Assembly: GCA_026552955.1 (NCBI GenBank)
Contig: JAPMTS010000014.1
Span: 151,859 to 215,858 of the forward strand
Length of the DNA: 64,000 bases
DNA from: Candidatus Methanoperedens sp.
GTDB lineage: Archaea > Halobacteriota > Methanosarcinia > Methanosarcinales > Methanoperedenaceae
Direction: 5' to 3'
Made by a program: the position numbers and the translations under genes. A model generated the notes under the pieces. It had not been told where the DNA came from, searched no databases, and saw nothing but the letters and a program-made list of their open reading frames with translations. Below are positions 44,927-54,218 of this stretch, one piece after another; the stretch's first letter is position 1; the number at the start of each line of letters is the position of its first letter.

Positions 44927-46138
44927 ATGAATGATGCAATAGCAAAATCCCCGGTTGCCGGGGGAACATTAAAAAATGACGCAGATAACGAAATAGCCCA
45001 GCTGCAAGAAAACAATAAGATGCTAAAGAGCCAGGTCAAAGACATGCATTCAAGGCTTCTTGAAGCTGCGGTCCTGAACAATAAATATGTCCAGACGATC
45101 CAGGAATACCAGACACAGATCGAACAATTGAAAAAGCCACCTCTTTTTATTTGCAGCGTTGTGGAGATCCTCGGGGATATGGCGTTATTAAGACAGCATG
45201 GCAGCAACCAGGAAGTTGTAACAAAGATCCCTGATGATATCCTGCACGATATTGAATCCGGAGCCCGTGTTGCAGTAACAGGCAACCTGGCAATTGTAAG
45301 GGTAATGTCAAAATCAGTTGATGTCAGGGCAAGAGTTATGGAACTCATTGAAAGCCCGAATATCGATTATGATATGATAGGAGGATTGAAAAAACAGATC
45401 GAAGAAGTCATAGAGACTCTTGAGCTGCCTCTTACGAATCCTGAGCTTTTTATTGATGTGGGTGTTGAACCGCCCCATGGAATTATGCTTTATGGTCCTC
45501 CCGGAAACGGTAAGACGCTTGTTGCAAAAGCTGTGGCTCACAGGGCAAAAGCGACTTTTATCAGGATGAGCGGCAGTGAGCTTGTCCAGAAATATATCGG
45601 GGAAGGCGCCAGGCTCGTAAGGGATGTTTTCGAAATGGCCAGGGAGAAAGCGCCCAGTATTGTTTTTATTGATGAGATCGATTCAGTGGGGAGTAGAAGG
45701 ACTTATGATGGCACTACCGGTTCATCTGAAGTGAACAGGACAATGGTGCAGTTACTTGCTGAACTTGATGGTTTTGATGCACGCGGGGATGTGAAAATAG
45801 TCGCGGCTACAAATCGTATCGATCTTCTTGACCCTGCGCTTTTACGCCCGGGAAGGTTTGACAGGATAATCGAGATACCTTCGCCTGATGCCCAGGGAAG
45901 GAAGGAAATATTCAAGATCCATACAAGGAACATGAAACTTAAGGATGTTGACCTGGATGAACTTGTGGGACTGACCGATGGCTTAAGCGGAGCCGAATTA
46001 AAGGCGATCGTCACTGAAGCCGGTATGTTCGTAATAAGAAGAAAAGGAAAAGCAGTTACTATGCAGGACTTCAAGGATGCTTACAATAAGCTGATCATCA
46101 AGGAAACAAGAGAAGAAGTAGCGGGAATGTTCGTGTGA
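44927..46138 (+). CDS. pan: Proteasome-activating nucleotidase
   Basis: AAA ATPase ring that unfolds proteins for the 20S proteasome. An N-terminal coiled coil (NEIAQLQENNKMLKSQV), an OB domain, Walker A GPPGNGKT, Walker B FIDEID and the SRH region (ATNRIDLLDPALLRPGR) are intact. The ATG at 44927 is preferred over that at 44900, which lies in the TATA box. The protein ends MFV; the docking tail is normally hydrophobic-Tyr-any, so Phe replaces Tyr here. Length about 403 aa. Confidence 0.96.
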   Translation: MNDAIAKSPVAGGTLKNDADNEIAQLQENNKMLKSQVKDMHSRLLEAAVLNNKYVQTIQEYQTQIEQLKKPPLFICSVVEILGDMALLRQHGSNQEVVTKIPDDILHDIESGARVAVTGNLAIVRVMSKSVDVRARVMELIESPNIDYDMIGGLKKQIEEVIETLELPLTNPELFIDVGVEPPHGIMLYGPPGNGKTLVAKAVAHRAKATFIRMSGSELVQKYIGEGARLVRDVFEMAREKAPSIVFIDEIDSVGSRRTYDGTTGSSEVNRTMVQLLAELDGFDARGDVKIVAATNRIDLLDPALLRPGRFDRIIEIPSPDAQGRKEIFKIHTRNMKLKDVDLDELVGLTDGLSGAELKAIVTEAGMFVIRRKGKAVTMQDFKDAYNKLIIKETREEVAGMFV

Positions 46139-46243
46139 ATTACAAGCAGAAGCACAATTCGACAGGATAACAGGATTTACAGGATAAATTTTCAATCCAA
46201 TCCTGTTGATCCTGTAAATCCTGTCTGAAAAATCGCAAAATTT
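46138..46243 (+). repeat. Palindromic repeat, copy 1
   Basis: A 106-bp unit directly after pan. Arms CGACAGGATaaCAGGATTT and AAATCCTGTC pair over roughly 25 bases around a short AT-rich loop. Copy 2 lies at 48820-48925, same orientation. The left arm resembles block A of the array at 17.8-27.7 kb. Confidence 0.85.
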
Positions 46244-46353
46244 CGTTGTATTTATTAATTATCCAGAGCTTCGGATATGAAATTTTTTGGATTTGAGCTT
46301 TTGTTAGGGTTTATTTTAGATTTTAAAGCTATCTTGTCAGGTTCGCCTTAGGC

Positions 46354-46848
46354 TCATTTGATCTTCTTCTCTATTTTTTCCGCAAGCATAGTAAGATGGT
46401 CAACATTATCGGGCATGTCCTTCTTGTATTTGGCGCTGACCGCGGCAAATACATTATTTTTAAAAAATAAAAGATTATAGGTGATTCCGTCAGTATCTTT
46501 TTTCTTTATCATTATGGAGGATTCACCAATGGCTTTTGTGGTTACTTGTTTTCCATATCCGTGATGTTTTAGATATTTGGAGTCGGCCTCGTATGCCTTT
46601 TTAGCACCTTCATTATCCTGGTATGTGGTAATCACCTGTATGATCGTATCCTTCTGGTCTTTTAATAAACAGCTAAAACATCCTTCCGAAAAACCCCATT
46701 TTTTAAGGTCATCCGTTGTTGCATAATTAAAACATAGTTCCGGTTCTGTTGAAAGTGTGCAAACATTTTCATAAACTGTCTCTGTTTTTTCTCCTGCCTC
46801 AGCCTGGGTCAGGGCGATATCGATAGAACGTCCTGTCATGTTTTGCAA
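46354..46848 (-). CDS. Hypothetical Cys-containing protein (164 aa)
   Basis: A protein with a CTLSTEPELC pair and a CFSCL motif in the first half, and a beta-rich C-terminal half ending in helices. There is no recognisable domain. The ORF begins with a TTG, followed by an ATG three codons later; no signal peptide is seen, so the start may be wrong or a signal sequence lost. It stands alone between the palindromic repeat and pcna. Confidence 0.6.
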   Translation of the reverse strand: MQNMTGRSIDIALTQAEAGEKTETVYENVCTLSTEPELCFNYATTDDLKKWGFSEGCFSCLLKDQKDTIIQVITTYQDNEGAKKAYEADSKYLKHHGYGKQVTTKAIGESSIMIKKKDTDGITYNLLFFKNNVFAAVSAKYKKDMPDNVDHLTMLAEKIEKKIK

Positions 46849-46952
46849 TAAATGCGGAGGATGGATATGAAAGTATCGACTTTTAATAGATAGAATAAAA
46901 TAGAGAGAATGACCTATTAATGCCCAACACAGTTTAAAAGAGGAAGAATAAA

Positions 46953-47690
46953 ATGTTTAAGGCATTAATAGGCGCGGAAAAACTGAAAGATTCCATAGAA
47001 TCGATATCCACACTAGTAGATGAAGCGAGATTCAGAATAACGCCTGATGGTTTATCAGTAAAGGCAGTCGACCCGGCCAATGTCGCCATGGTGAGTTTTG
47101 AGCTTTCAAAAGATGCTTTTGATTCATTTGAGGCAACAGAAGGGGAACTCGGCATCGACCTCACAAAATTGACCGGGGTAATGGAGATGGCAGATAAGAA
47201 CGATATCATTGAACTTGAGCTGGATGAAGCCAGCCATAAGCTCATTGTCAAGATGCGCGGGCTTGCTTACACAATGTCCCTGCTTGATCCTTCATCCATA
47301 AGGAAAGAACCCAAAGTTCCCAACCTTGACCTTCCGGCACATATCGTTATACGAGGCGAGGATATAAAAAGGGCTGTAAAAGCCGCTGAAAAAGTGAGCG
47401 ATTATATGTCCATGGGAGTCAGAGGAAATGTTTTCTTCATGGAAGCGGAAGGAGATACGGATAAGATACTTGTGGAACTGGGAAAAGAGCAGTTGATAGA
47501 CCTCCAGGCCACTGATGCGAAATCATTATTCTCTCTTGATTATCTCTCGGACATGAGCAAAATTCTTGGGAAATCAGGTGAAGTCACGATAGACCTGGGA
47601 AAGGATTTTCCCCTGAAGATAAGGATAAAGATCGCTGAAGGCCACGGCGAAGTAAGTTATATGCTGGCTCCAAGGGTCGAATCTGAATAG
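46953..47690 (+). CDS. pcn: DNA polymerase sliding clamp PCNA
   Basis: Homotrimeric clamp that tethers polymerase, ligase and FEN1 to DNA. The 245-aa length and the two tandem clamp folds fit; the family block LTGVMEMADKNDIIELELDE is the middle of domain one, and the C-terminal KIAEGHGEVSYMLAPRVE strand ends the protein. GAGGAAG stands before the ATG. It is followed after two bases by priL, so replication genes are grouped. Confidence 0.97.
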   Translation: MFKALIGAEKLKDSIESISTLVDEARFRITPDGLSVKAVDPANVAMVSFELSKDAFDSFEATEGELGIDLTKLTGVMEMADKNDIIELELDEASHKLIVKMRGLAYTMSLLDPSSIRKEPKVPNLDLPAHIVIRGEDIKRAVKAAEKVSDYMSMGVRGNVFFMEAEGDTDKILVELGKEQLIDLQATDAKSLFSLDYLSDMSKILGKSGEVTIDLGKDFPLKIRIKIAEGHGEVSYMLAPRVESE

Positions 47691-47692
47691 GC

Positions 47693-48709
47693 ATGGATGT
47701 TTTCAAGTTTGCTAATTTTCCTTTTGTCAATGCTGCCGCAAAATATGTAGAAGCGCTGGATTTCAAACTTGATGAACTTTTTTCTGAAAGGGTATTCGAA
47801 CAGGTTCGGGAACGTGGAAAGAACCGGGTACTGGAATCGATTGGGGAGGGCATTATCCGAAATGCGTCTCATGATAGGGTGAGCGCAGAAAAAGAACTTC
47901 TCTCATATCCTGTTGCAAGAATCCTTGTCTCGTGTGTCAATGACGGATATCTGATAAAGCGATATGCGCTTTCTGAGGCAAAATCAGCTTTTGAGGCCGT
48001 AAGGGAACTCAAAGAAAATGAACTTAAAGAATTTGCGCTGGATTTTGATATCAATGCTGTTCCCGGTGAGAAGGGGATTGATATTCATTTTACGGATTAT
48101 ATACGCTATGCTAACGTCATCCATGAACCTAAATGGAAGCTTGTGAACAGGAATATTGACAATGGAAAAGTGTCTCTTTCCCGGGAAGACTTCTCACGAT
48201 TAATGGAAGAAGCAATCCGGAAAAGGATTGAACAGGGGCTTCCGCTTGCAGTTCCCCCGGAGATATGCACATCTCTCGGACAATATCTTGAGGAGATAAA
48301 AAACGCACTGGTATCGCGAAAATCCGAGTTCAGTATTGAGGAATTCAAAGAGATAATGCCGGATTGTTTTCCGCCGTGCATGATCTATGCTATTTCAAAT
48401 GCCAAGGCAGGCATGAACTTGCCCCATTCCATGCGCTTTGCACTTGTCTCATACCTGCTTAATATCGGGATGAACACCGATGGGATTGTTGAACTCTTCA
48501 AGGTGTCGCCTGATTTCGATGAAGAGCGCACCAGATACCAGGTAAATCATATTCACGGCGCGACCGGAACTACATATACATCTCCTTCATGCGCCACCAT
48601 GGTAACATACGGTAATTGTTATGGAAAAGAGGCGCTTTGTGAGAGGATTTCGCATCCGCTGTCGTATTACAGGAAAAAAGCATGGATATTGAAGAAAGGA
48701 CAGCATTAA
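47693..48709 (+). CDS. priL: DNA primase large subunit
   Basis: Regulatory subunit of the archaeal/eukaryal-type primase; it supports primer initiation and length. The C-terminal Fe-S domain is visible through CFPPC, SCATMVTYGNC and LCERISHPLSYYR, which hold the four Cys ligands. About 338 aa, normal. Transcribed with pcn, just downstream. Confidence 0.95.
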   Translation: MDVFKFANFPFVNAAAKYVEALDFKLDELFSERVFEQVRERGKNRVLESIGEGIIRNASHDRVSAEKELLSYPVARILVSCVNDGYLIKRYALSEAKSAFEAVRELKENELKEFALDFDINAVPGEKGIDIHFTDYIRYANVIHEPKWKLVNRNIDNGKVSLSREDFSRLMEEAIRKRIEQGLPLAVPPEICTSLGQYLEEIKNALVSRKSEFSIEEFKEIMPDCFPPCMIYAISNAKAGMNLPHSMRFALVSYLLNIGMNTDGIVELFKVSPDFDEERTRYQVNHIHGATGTTYTSPSCATMVTYGNCYGKEALCERISHPLSYYRKKAWILKKGQH

Positions 48710-48819
48710 AATTCTAAAAACCGAACTGATACAAACCTGAATGAACTGAGCCTGTGGCAAATTCGATAGATTTCTTTTTTTTCTAATTATAAGCAAAATA
48801 GACACTTATTTTCATAAAA

Positions 48820-48925
48820 AATTACAAGCAGAAGCACAATTCGACAGGATTACAGGATTTACAGGATAACTTTTCATTCCAATCCTGTCGATCCTGTAAA
48901 TCCTGTCTAAAAAATCGCAAAATTT
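48820..48925 (+). repeat. Palindromic repeat, copy 2
   Basis: Same 106-bp unit as at 46138, about 93 percent identical by eye, 110 bases after priL. The long arms can form a hairpin in RNA and may act as a 3' end signal or stabiliser. Confidence 0.85.
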
Positions 48926-48956
48926 ATGTTCGTAGTTTTTGATAAATTAATCCTGA

Positions 48957-49859
48957 TCAAACTTTAGTAGTTAGAACAATTGATCGTCTGAGGCTTTCTT
49001 TGAAAGGTATCGGTTCAAATCCGAATATCTTATTAAGGTCATTGGGTTCGCAGACCATGTTATTCTGCAATGACTCTATCAGCCAATAGACTACATGGGA
49101 ATCTACCGGTGAAAGCTTTCCCAAAACAATTGAGGATATCCAGTGCCACGAACCCGGGATGCGAATGTACGTTCTTTTCAATCCCAGTTCTTCTGCATAT
49201 TGTTGTATCAATTCTTTATAGGTTAAAACCTGTGAACATCCGATGTCATAACATTTATTCAGGGTCTTTTCTTTTTCCAGGCATTCAACAAGATATGTTA
49301 TGACGTCCTCAATGAATATGGGCTGCACCTGTGTATCTTCCCAGTCAAAAACCGGGATTATGGGGAACTTCTTGACGGCTGTATCCAGGATATCAAAAGC
49401 TGCACCGCCGTGTCCGATGATCATTGAGGCCCTGAAAACCGTATAGCTTATTCCGGAGTTCTTAATGATGTCTTCAACTTCTTTTCTGCTCCTTAAGTGA
49501 TGGGAAAGTTTCTCATTCTCATTTCTCATTCCTGTGAGGTGAATTATCCTTTTGATCCCATTGATTTTGCAAGCCTCTACCATGTTTTCGATGGCGATCC
49601 TGTCAAGAACATCGAATTTTTTCTGTTCACCTTTTGGCTGGTTTCCCATCATGTGAATGAAATAATAGACCGTTTCAACCCCCTGTGTGGCCATGATAAG
49701 CGAATCTCGATCAAGGACATCGCCGGTGACATATGTGATATTAGGATTCAGGGAAGTCTTTTGTTTCCTGACAAGGCACCTTACTTTCACGTTCTTAAGG
49801 GATAAAGCCTGTAAGACGCGGTTTCCTATAAAACCCGTGGAGCCTGTGAGTAAAATCAT
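48957..49859 (-). CDS. NAD(P)-dependent epimerase/NmrA-like SDR protein
   Basis: A 300-aa atypical short-chain dehydrogenase. The nucleotide motif TGSTGFIGNRVL opens the protein. The Tyr-Lys catalytic pair of epimerases is not clear, which fits the divergent NmrA/complex I NDUFA9-like group of quinone or stress-related SDRs. It stands alone, convergent with priL across the palindromic repeat. Substrate unknown. Confidence 0.85.
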   Translation of the reverse strand: MILLTGSTGFIGNRVLQALSLKNVKVRCLVRKQKTSLNPNITYVTGDVLDRDSLIMATQGVETVYYFIHMMGNQPKGEQKKFDVLDRIAIENMVEACKINGIKRIIHLTGMRNENEKLSHHLRSRKEVEDIIKNSGISYTVFRASMIIGHGGAAFDILDTAVKKFPIIPVFDWEDTQVQPIFIEDVITYLVECLEKEKTLNKCYDIGCSQVLTYKELIQQYAEELGLKRTYIRIPGSWHWISSIVLGKLSPVDSHVVYWLIESLQNNMVCEPNDLNKIFGFEPIPFKESLRRSIVLTTKV

Positions 49860-49949
49860 ATAGTCTTATTATTGTTAGTTTTGAGTATTTAACACTGGGG
49901 TTACGTTATTGAAAAGTTGCTTTTCTAAAGAAATGGATATTTCACGCTA

Positions 49950-50324
49950 TTACTTCCTGAAAACTTCAAAAAGCATTATGAGTCCAAGGATCAGTATCGC
50001 TGCTGCCCATATTGAGAAATTGAACGTATAAAATGTCGCTATCCCGAATAATAATCCCAGTGTGCCAAGCCATATAGTGAACTTACTGATATTGATCTTC
50101 AAGGCTATCCGCATCATGTTCAACAAGAGCAGAATAATACCTGATCCTGCGTAAATAATTCCCCATTTTTGAGAGTTATCTATTTTTCCGAGGCTCTCAA
50201 ATATCCAGCTTCCCCCGATAAGTATCAAAAATAGCGCCCATGATAGTTTTATAAGCTTGAAGTTGAGCATATGCCTGGCATGCAGTGTCTTTTCATCCAT
50301 CAGGACTTCCACTTTCATAGGCAT
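49950..50324 (-). CDS. Small membrane protein with four predicted helices
   Basis: A 124-aa protein with four hydrophobic segments and a cytoplasmic-looking N-terminus (MKVEVLMDEKTLHARH). It resembles DUF5668-type LiaF-like membrane domains, whose role is unknown. It is divergent from the zinc-ribbon protein at 50446, with the hairpin at 50358 in between. Confidence 0.65.
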   Translation of the reverse strand: MPMKVEVLMDEKTLHARHMLNFKLIKLSWALFLILIGGSWIFESLGKIDNSQKWGIIYAGSGIILLLLNMMRIALKINISKFTIWLGTLGLLFGIATFYTFNFSIWAAAILILGLIMLFEVFRK

Positions 50325-50357
50325 TATAATAAACGGCCAAACCTTTAACTTTGTGGG

Positions 50358-50399
50358 GCAAAGAGTTCCCTTCTGAAAGGAAGGGGTAGTTTACTTTGC
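50358..50399 (+). other. Two-tier hairpin similar to that at 8167
   Basis: GCAAAG/CTTTGC encloses CCCTTC/GAAGGG with the loop TGAAAG (50368-50385), preceded by TTTAACTTTGTGGGG. It resembles 8167-8221 in flank, loop and architecture. It lies between divergent genes with no insertion sequence visible. Confidence 0.5.
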
Positions 50400-50445
50400 A
50401 TAACATTGATATGATGTAAGATTCATTAACGGCGCTGGTGATAAT

Positions 50446-50688
50446 ATGAGTGAATGTTTCTTATGTAATACTGCTCTTGAACCCGTTAACGATGCCGAAT
50501 TAGAAGGCGTAGACCTGTGTGTGGACTGCTGCGAAAATATGGATACCGTCATAAGAGATTATATATCATCAAGCCCTGGTGGGTTTGACCTTGTACTTGA
50601 TATAATAGTGGATGAAATCTCAAATCCTGAAAGCAAGCTCAGGGATGCAATTAAAGATGTTATAAAGGAAGTAATATCTGAAAAATAG
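50446..50688 (+). CDS. Small zinc-ribbon protein (80 aa)
   Basis: Two CxxC pairs (CFLC at 4-7 and CVDCC near 27) suggest a zinc ribbon, followed by a long acidic helical tail (LVLDIIVDEISNPESKLRDA). The family is not recognised. A ribosome binding site GGTGATA stands before the ATG. Confidence 0.7.
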   Translation: MSECFLCNTALEPVNDAELEGVDLCVDCCENMDTVIRDYISSSPGGFDLVLDIIVDEISNPESKLRDAIKDVIKEVISEK

Positions 50689-50722
50689 AAAAAATATAAA
50701 TTTAACCTTTTTTTTCTTTTTT

Positions 50723-50833
50723 TTAATTTGGTACTCTGTAGAATAAGTACAGGATACCTGCTATAATGAGCACTACAATTAGAACAACCAAAATAACCAT
50801 AATGTCGCTTTTTTTGTCATTTGTTTCATTCAT
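50723..50833 (-). CDS. 36-aa single-pass membrane protein
   Basis: A short ORF with a hydrophilic N-terminus (MNETNDKKSD), one membrane segment of about 20 residues (MVILVVLIVVLIIAGIL) and a short C-terminus. GAGGATGATG precedes the ATG. It is convergent with the zinc-ribbon gene. Function unknown, but the segment is too hydrophobic and too well framed to be chance. Confidence 0.6.
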   Translation of the reverse strand: MNETNDKKSDIMVILVVLIVVLIIAGILYLFYRVPN

Positions 50834-50901
50834 CTTTTCATCATCCTCTGGTCTTATTAGTAATTTTTATCGTATATAAATTCATCCAAAAAAATCAGAG
50901 C

Positions 50902-52698
50902 TTACCTGTGGGCTTTTACCCTTCCATATCGTTTTGAGGCCACGCTTACAATATCTCTGGGGATGGAATGTTTATTTACGGTCAAATAATTTTTAATAAT
51001 AACAAGTTCATTCTGGTAGGCCGATGCGATTGATTCTGCATACAGCAGACCATCGCTTGTAAGGACATATTCATATCTCTGCTGCCATCTCCCTTTGTTT
51101 TCAAAATACCGCAGGTCTTCATCCACCATTCCCATTGCAACAAGGAGCTGGATATCTTCGAAAAGCCTGTCGCTATATGAAAAGCCATAATCGGTATGGA
51201 ACCTGTAATCAAACAGGTTCTTCAATTTTTCATCTTTTCCAAGCTCCCTTACGATATAATAGATCTTTGCAATATTTCGAAGCCTTGGCATATTGATAAT
51301 TCCATCTGCGACGCTACTGAACAACCTGTGGGCGCTGTAAAAGATAAGAAGAAGCCCTTCTATCGGAAGGTAATTTTCATTCCTGATAAAACGCAAAAGG
51401 TCGGGGGAAAGATTCTCGATGCCCAGAAGGAAATCATGCGACGCCTGAGAGGCATTATCTTGCGTCTTTGAGAATACGCAAAGGGATATCTGGCGCGAGA
51501 TGGCCCGCACAAGGCCGTTGGCAAGAGCTGATTCATCGTACAGGAAACTTTCCTCGTCCTGTGTTTTTATGCGGGTGCTTTTAGGAATCCCGCCTGCAAC
51601 ATCCAGGTCAACAAGAACTGAGGCACCATATTTATCCGCAAAGCGTTTTGCAAGCCCGTCCTCAAACATCTTCTTAGCAACCCCATTCCTTGCAATGGTG
51701 GAAAGCGCCATTCTGGTTCGAGGGTTGAGGTTCTTATGCGTAAAACGCGAGACAGCCCTGCAAATGCTGGCATTTCGGATATTTGTCATCAATTTCCTTG
51801 AGTTTTCATCTCCGTTGGCTTCTATGAAATGTAAAAGATCACTGTCATTATATTCTGTGAAGAATTTCAAGACTGCGGCTTTAACATCCTTGCCTGATTC
51901 TTTATACCTTGCAAGTGTTTTTTCAAGAGCATGAAGAAGCATGACCCTTGCACCCTGTGTCCTGGGATTGTGGATTATCGCAGAATAGTGATGTGCTCTT
52001 GCGATCAGCATAGATTCAGCAGCGATAAGCGCCATATCCTCATCATAACTGAGAGTACCTCCAAGAACGATCCTTCCATTATGGACAGACATGCTTGCGA
52101 TTATCTGGTCAACATCCACAAGCCCGAAAGAAACGCCGGTGTGATAGGAATCACGCAGCAGGAAATCGATCCTGTCAGCGTCAATATCATTTGAGATTAT
52201 CTGTGTCAGATATGGTTTCGAAACACCTTCAAGATCTCCTGTTGCCATTCTTGAGATGTCCCGGAAGAACGAAGCATCCGCATGCGATGCAATTTCCGGT
52301 CTTGTATGGAATGAATTAGCGATTACAAATCTGGTGAACATCTCATGATTAAGGAAATTCTTTCCATCCAGGACGGGCTGGTATTGAGGATTGCGTTTCA
52401 GGATGCTTTCCACGACATGTGAAAAAGCGCAGTGCCCGATGTCATGAAGGAGGGCTGCAAGTCTCACTTTCAAGATCTCCTCCTCATCAAGTCCCAGCGA
52501 ACGGGCGATCTTATCAGCTATGAACAATGTCCCTACGCTGTGTTCAAAGCGCGTGTGGTTCGCGCCGGGAAATGCGAAATCAGCCAGGCCAAGCTGCGAA
52601 ATGCGGCGCAATCGCGCCATTTCAGGCGTATTGATGATCAGCTGCTCAAAGCTGGTTATTGCCACATGACCGTAGATGGGATCGATGATAGAAGGCAT
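50902..52698 (-). CDS. HD-domain phosphohydrolase
   Basis: A 598-aa metal-dependent HD hydrolase of the dNTPase/SAMHD1-like group. The metal ligands are in HTRFEHSVG (first His), LLHDIGHCAFSHV (HD) and the distant Asp of NDIDADRIDFL. It opens with IIDPIYGHVAI, as in archaeal homologues. A C-terminal region of about 300 residues has no named domain. It may control dNTP pools or defend against phage; the substrate is not shown. Confidence 0.9.
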   Translation of the reverse strand: MPSIIDPIYGHVAITSFEQLIINTPEMARLRRISQLGLADFAFPGANHTRFEHSVGTLFIADKIARSLGLDEEEILKVRLAALLHDIGHCAFSHVVESILKRNPQYQPVLDGKNFLNHEMFTRFVIANSFHTRPEIASHADASFFRDISRMATGDLEGVSKPYLTQIISNDIDADRIDFLLRDSYHTGVSFGLVDVDQIIASMSVHNGRIVLGGTLSYDEDMALIAAESMLIARAHHYSAIIHNPRTQGARVMLLHALEKTLARYKESGKDVKAAVLKFFTEYNDSDLLHFIEANGDENSRKLMTNIRNASICRAVSRFTHKNLNPRTRMALSTIARNGVAKKMFEDGLAKRFADKYGASVLVDLDVAGGIPKSTRIKTQDEESFLYDESALANGLVRAISRQISLCVFSKTQDNASQASHDFLLGIENLSPDLLRFIRNENYLPIEGLLLIFYSAHRLFSSVADGIINMPRLRNIAKIYYIVRELGKDEKLKNLFDYRFHTDYGFSYSDRLFEDIQLLVAMGMVDEDLRYFENKGRWQQRYEYVLTSDGLLYAESIASAYQNELVIIKNYLTVNKHSIPRDIVSVASKRYGRVKAHR

Positions 52699-52902
52699 GA
52701 TGATTAGATAAGGTTCGAAGATATTAAAATCCTCTCTTAGATTATTATTTCTCTTTATGAATTGAATAAAATTTCCTTTATGGGAAAATTGTGGAGTTAG
52801 TTATCCTAAATGGGATAGAAATCAAGCTGAAATTATCCAAAAGGGAAAGATTAATAAGGTCGTTTAGACAGATTATTTAAACAGGCTTTAAAAAGAGATG
52901 AA

Positions 52903-53106
52903 ATGAAAGAAAATCATAACGACAATATTTCTGATATCAAGAAAACTTTGTTCGGAATAATAAGAAAAGTCAGTCGGTTTGTTAAAGATATTGATATTTA
53001 TGGTACCATTTGCCCTTTGTGCAGGAAAGAGCTTTCTTTTGATGAAGCTAAGAAATGCACTGTTAAGAAAAGTGGATGTTGTTTGGTTTTGAGCAATTTT
53101 CTATAG
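52903..53106 (+). CDS. Small Cys-containing protein (67 aa)
   Basis: A 67-residue ORF with a CPLC knuckle and further Cys at the end (KKSGCC), possibly half of a zinc ribbon. AAAGAGATG precedes the ATG. The family is not recognised. The following 160 bases hold no other gene. Confidence 0.5.
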   Translation: MKENHNDNISDIKKTLFGIIRKVSRFVKDIDIYGTICPLCRKELSFDEAKKCTVKKSGCCLVLSNFL

Positions 53107-53266
53107 GTATTTTAAAGGTAGAAAGGGAAAAAGGTGCAATTTTATGGGCGTTTTTCTGCTTCTATACATTGCGTATCAAATCCTATGCGCCCACGGCGAC
53201 GTCGGGATTTGTATAAAGAGGGGCAAGGATTTGGCAAAAGGTTAGGGGCTGAAATTTGAAAAACGA

Positions 53267-53527
53267 CTAACTAACGGCCTCTGCTTCGTCTGTAAACCTC
53301 TTCAAAGACATGATAGGAACAACCATTGTTTCATCAGGTTTTGTTTTTTCCTTTATAAGCTTATCAATTATACCAAAAATTTTAGAAGAAAAGTATTTCT
53401 CACCACATTGCTCACATACTTTGGCGGGTACATTCTTGAAAACATACAATTTTTCCTTCCTCCATAGGTCAAGGCTGACTGTTTTTTTCTCTACAGTCCC
53501 GCCGCAAAATTGACATTTCTCTTGCAT
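53267..53527 (-). CDS. YgiT/MqsA-type zinc-finger antitoxin
   Basis: An 86-aa zinc-finger protein with CQFCGG and CEQCGE knuckles, second of the type in the window, with a C-terminal tail lacking an HTH. It follows the DUF4258 gene with no gap. Confidence 0.85.
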   Translation of the reverse strand: MQEKCQFCGGTVEKKTVSLDLWRKEKLYVFKNVPAKVCEQCGEKYFSSKIFGIIDKLIKEKTKPDETMVVPIMSLKRFTDEAEAVS

Positions 53528-53827
53528 CTATTTTCTCCTTTTGTATTCTATCCATTTATTTTCATCGGGATGATAAATAGTTATCACCCGGATGATGGGT
53601 GAAAAAGCACAAACTATGTGGATTGGATCTCCTTTCTTATCTTTCCCGTATATCAGGCAAGATGGATATGGTTTATCTTCTTCATATTCTTCTATGATCT
53701 CACCATGAATTATTGCATGTTCAATATCTTCTTTCCAAATATCGCGCTCTAAAGCTCTCTCAAGTGCATGTTGGGACATTTCATAATTATCAGCTTTAAT
53801 GCGGTCTTTTATTTGCTTTATATCCAT
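53528..53827 (-). CDS. DUF4258 putative toxin
   Basis: A 99-aa DUF4258 protein with MSQHALERALERDIW, the KPYPSCLIYGKD block identical to its relative at 32045, and VITIYHPDENKWIEY at the end. The ATG at 53827 (MDIKQIKD) is chosen over one ten codons upstream. Confidence 0.85.
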   Translation of the reverse strand: MDIKQIKDRIKADNYEMSQHALERALERDIWKEDIEHAIIHGEIIEEYEEDKPYPSCLIYGKDKKGDPIHIVCAFSPIIRVITIYHPDENKWIEYKRRK

Positions 53828-54218
53828 CAAATAACCCTGACTTATTATGCAATTCATTATTTATAATAATTTGATAAGCAGGGCGAAAGTAATCAAATTT
53901 CAATATTTCAAACCGATTCATATCTTTATAAAATTCAATCAGAGGCGCCCCTCGCCCTTCCTGCGACGCCGTCGGTCTGCTGATGAGAGGGGGCGGGGAG
54001 GCTATCTAGCGAATTCAAGTTTATAAACTACATACAAATAACATTGTTATCGTAACATCCACAATCTTTTCTTTAATTTCTTCTTTAATTCTTGTTGCAT
54101 CAAAAAGATGACATCCATATATTCCATTTTTCATACTCATTTTTCATCTATGAAATATTTATTATCTGAATCCACAGCTTTGATGTGGGTATTCGTGTCC
54201 CTTCTTCCACCCCTGCCT
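53828..54218. other. Intergenic region
   Basis: No gene is recognised. At 53942-54001 a GC-rich stretch with CCCCTC...GAGGGGG can form an imperfect hairpin. The rest is AT-rich, with a C-rich run at 54205-54245 that overlaps the end of the next gene. Confidence 0.4.
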
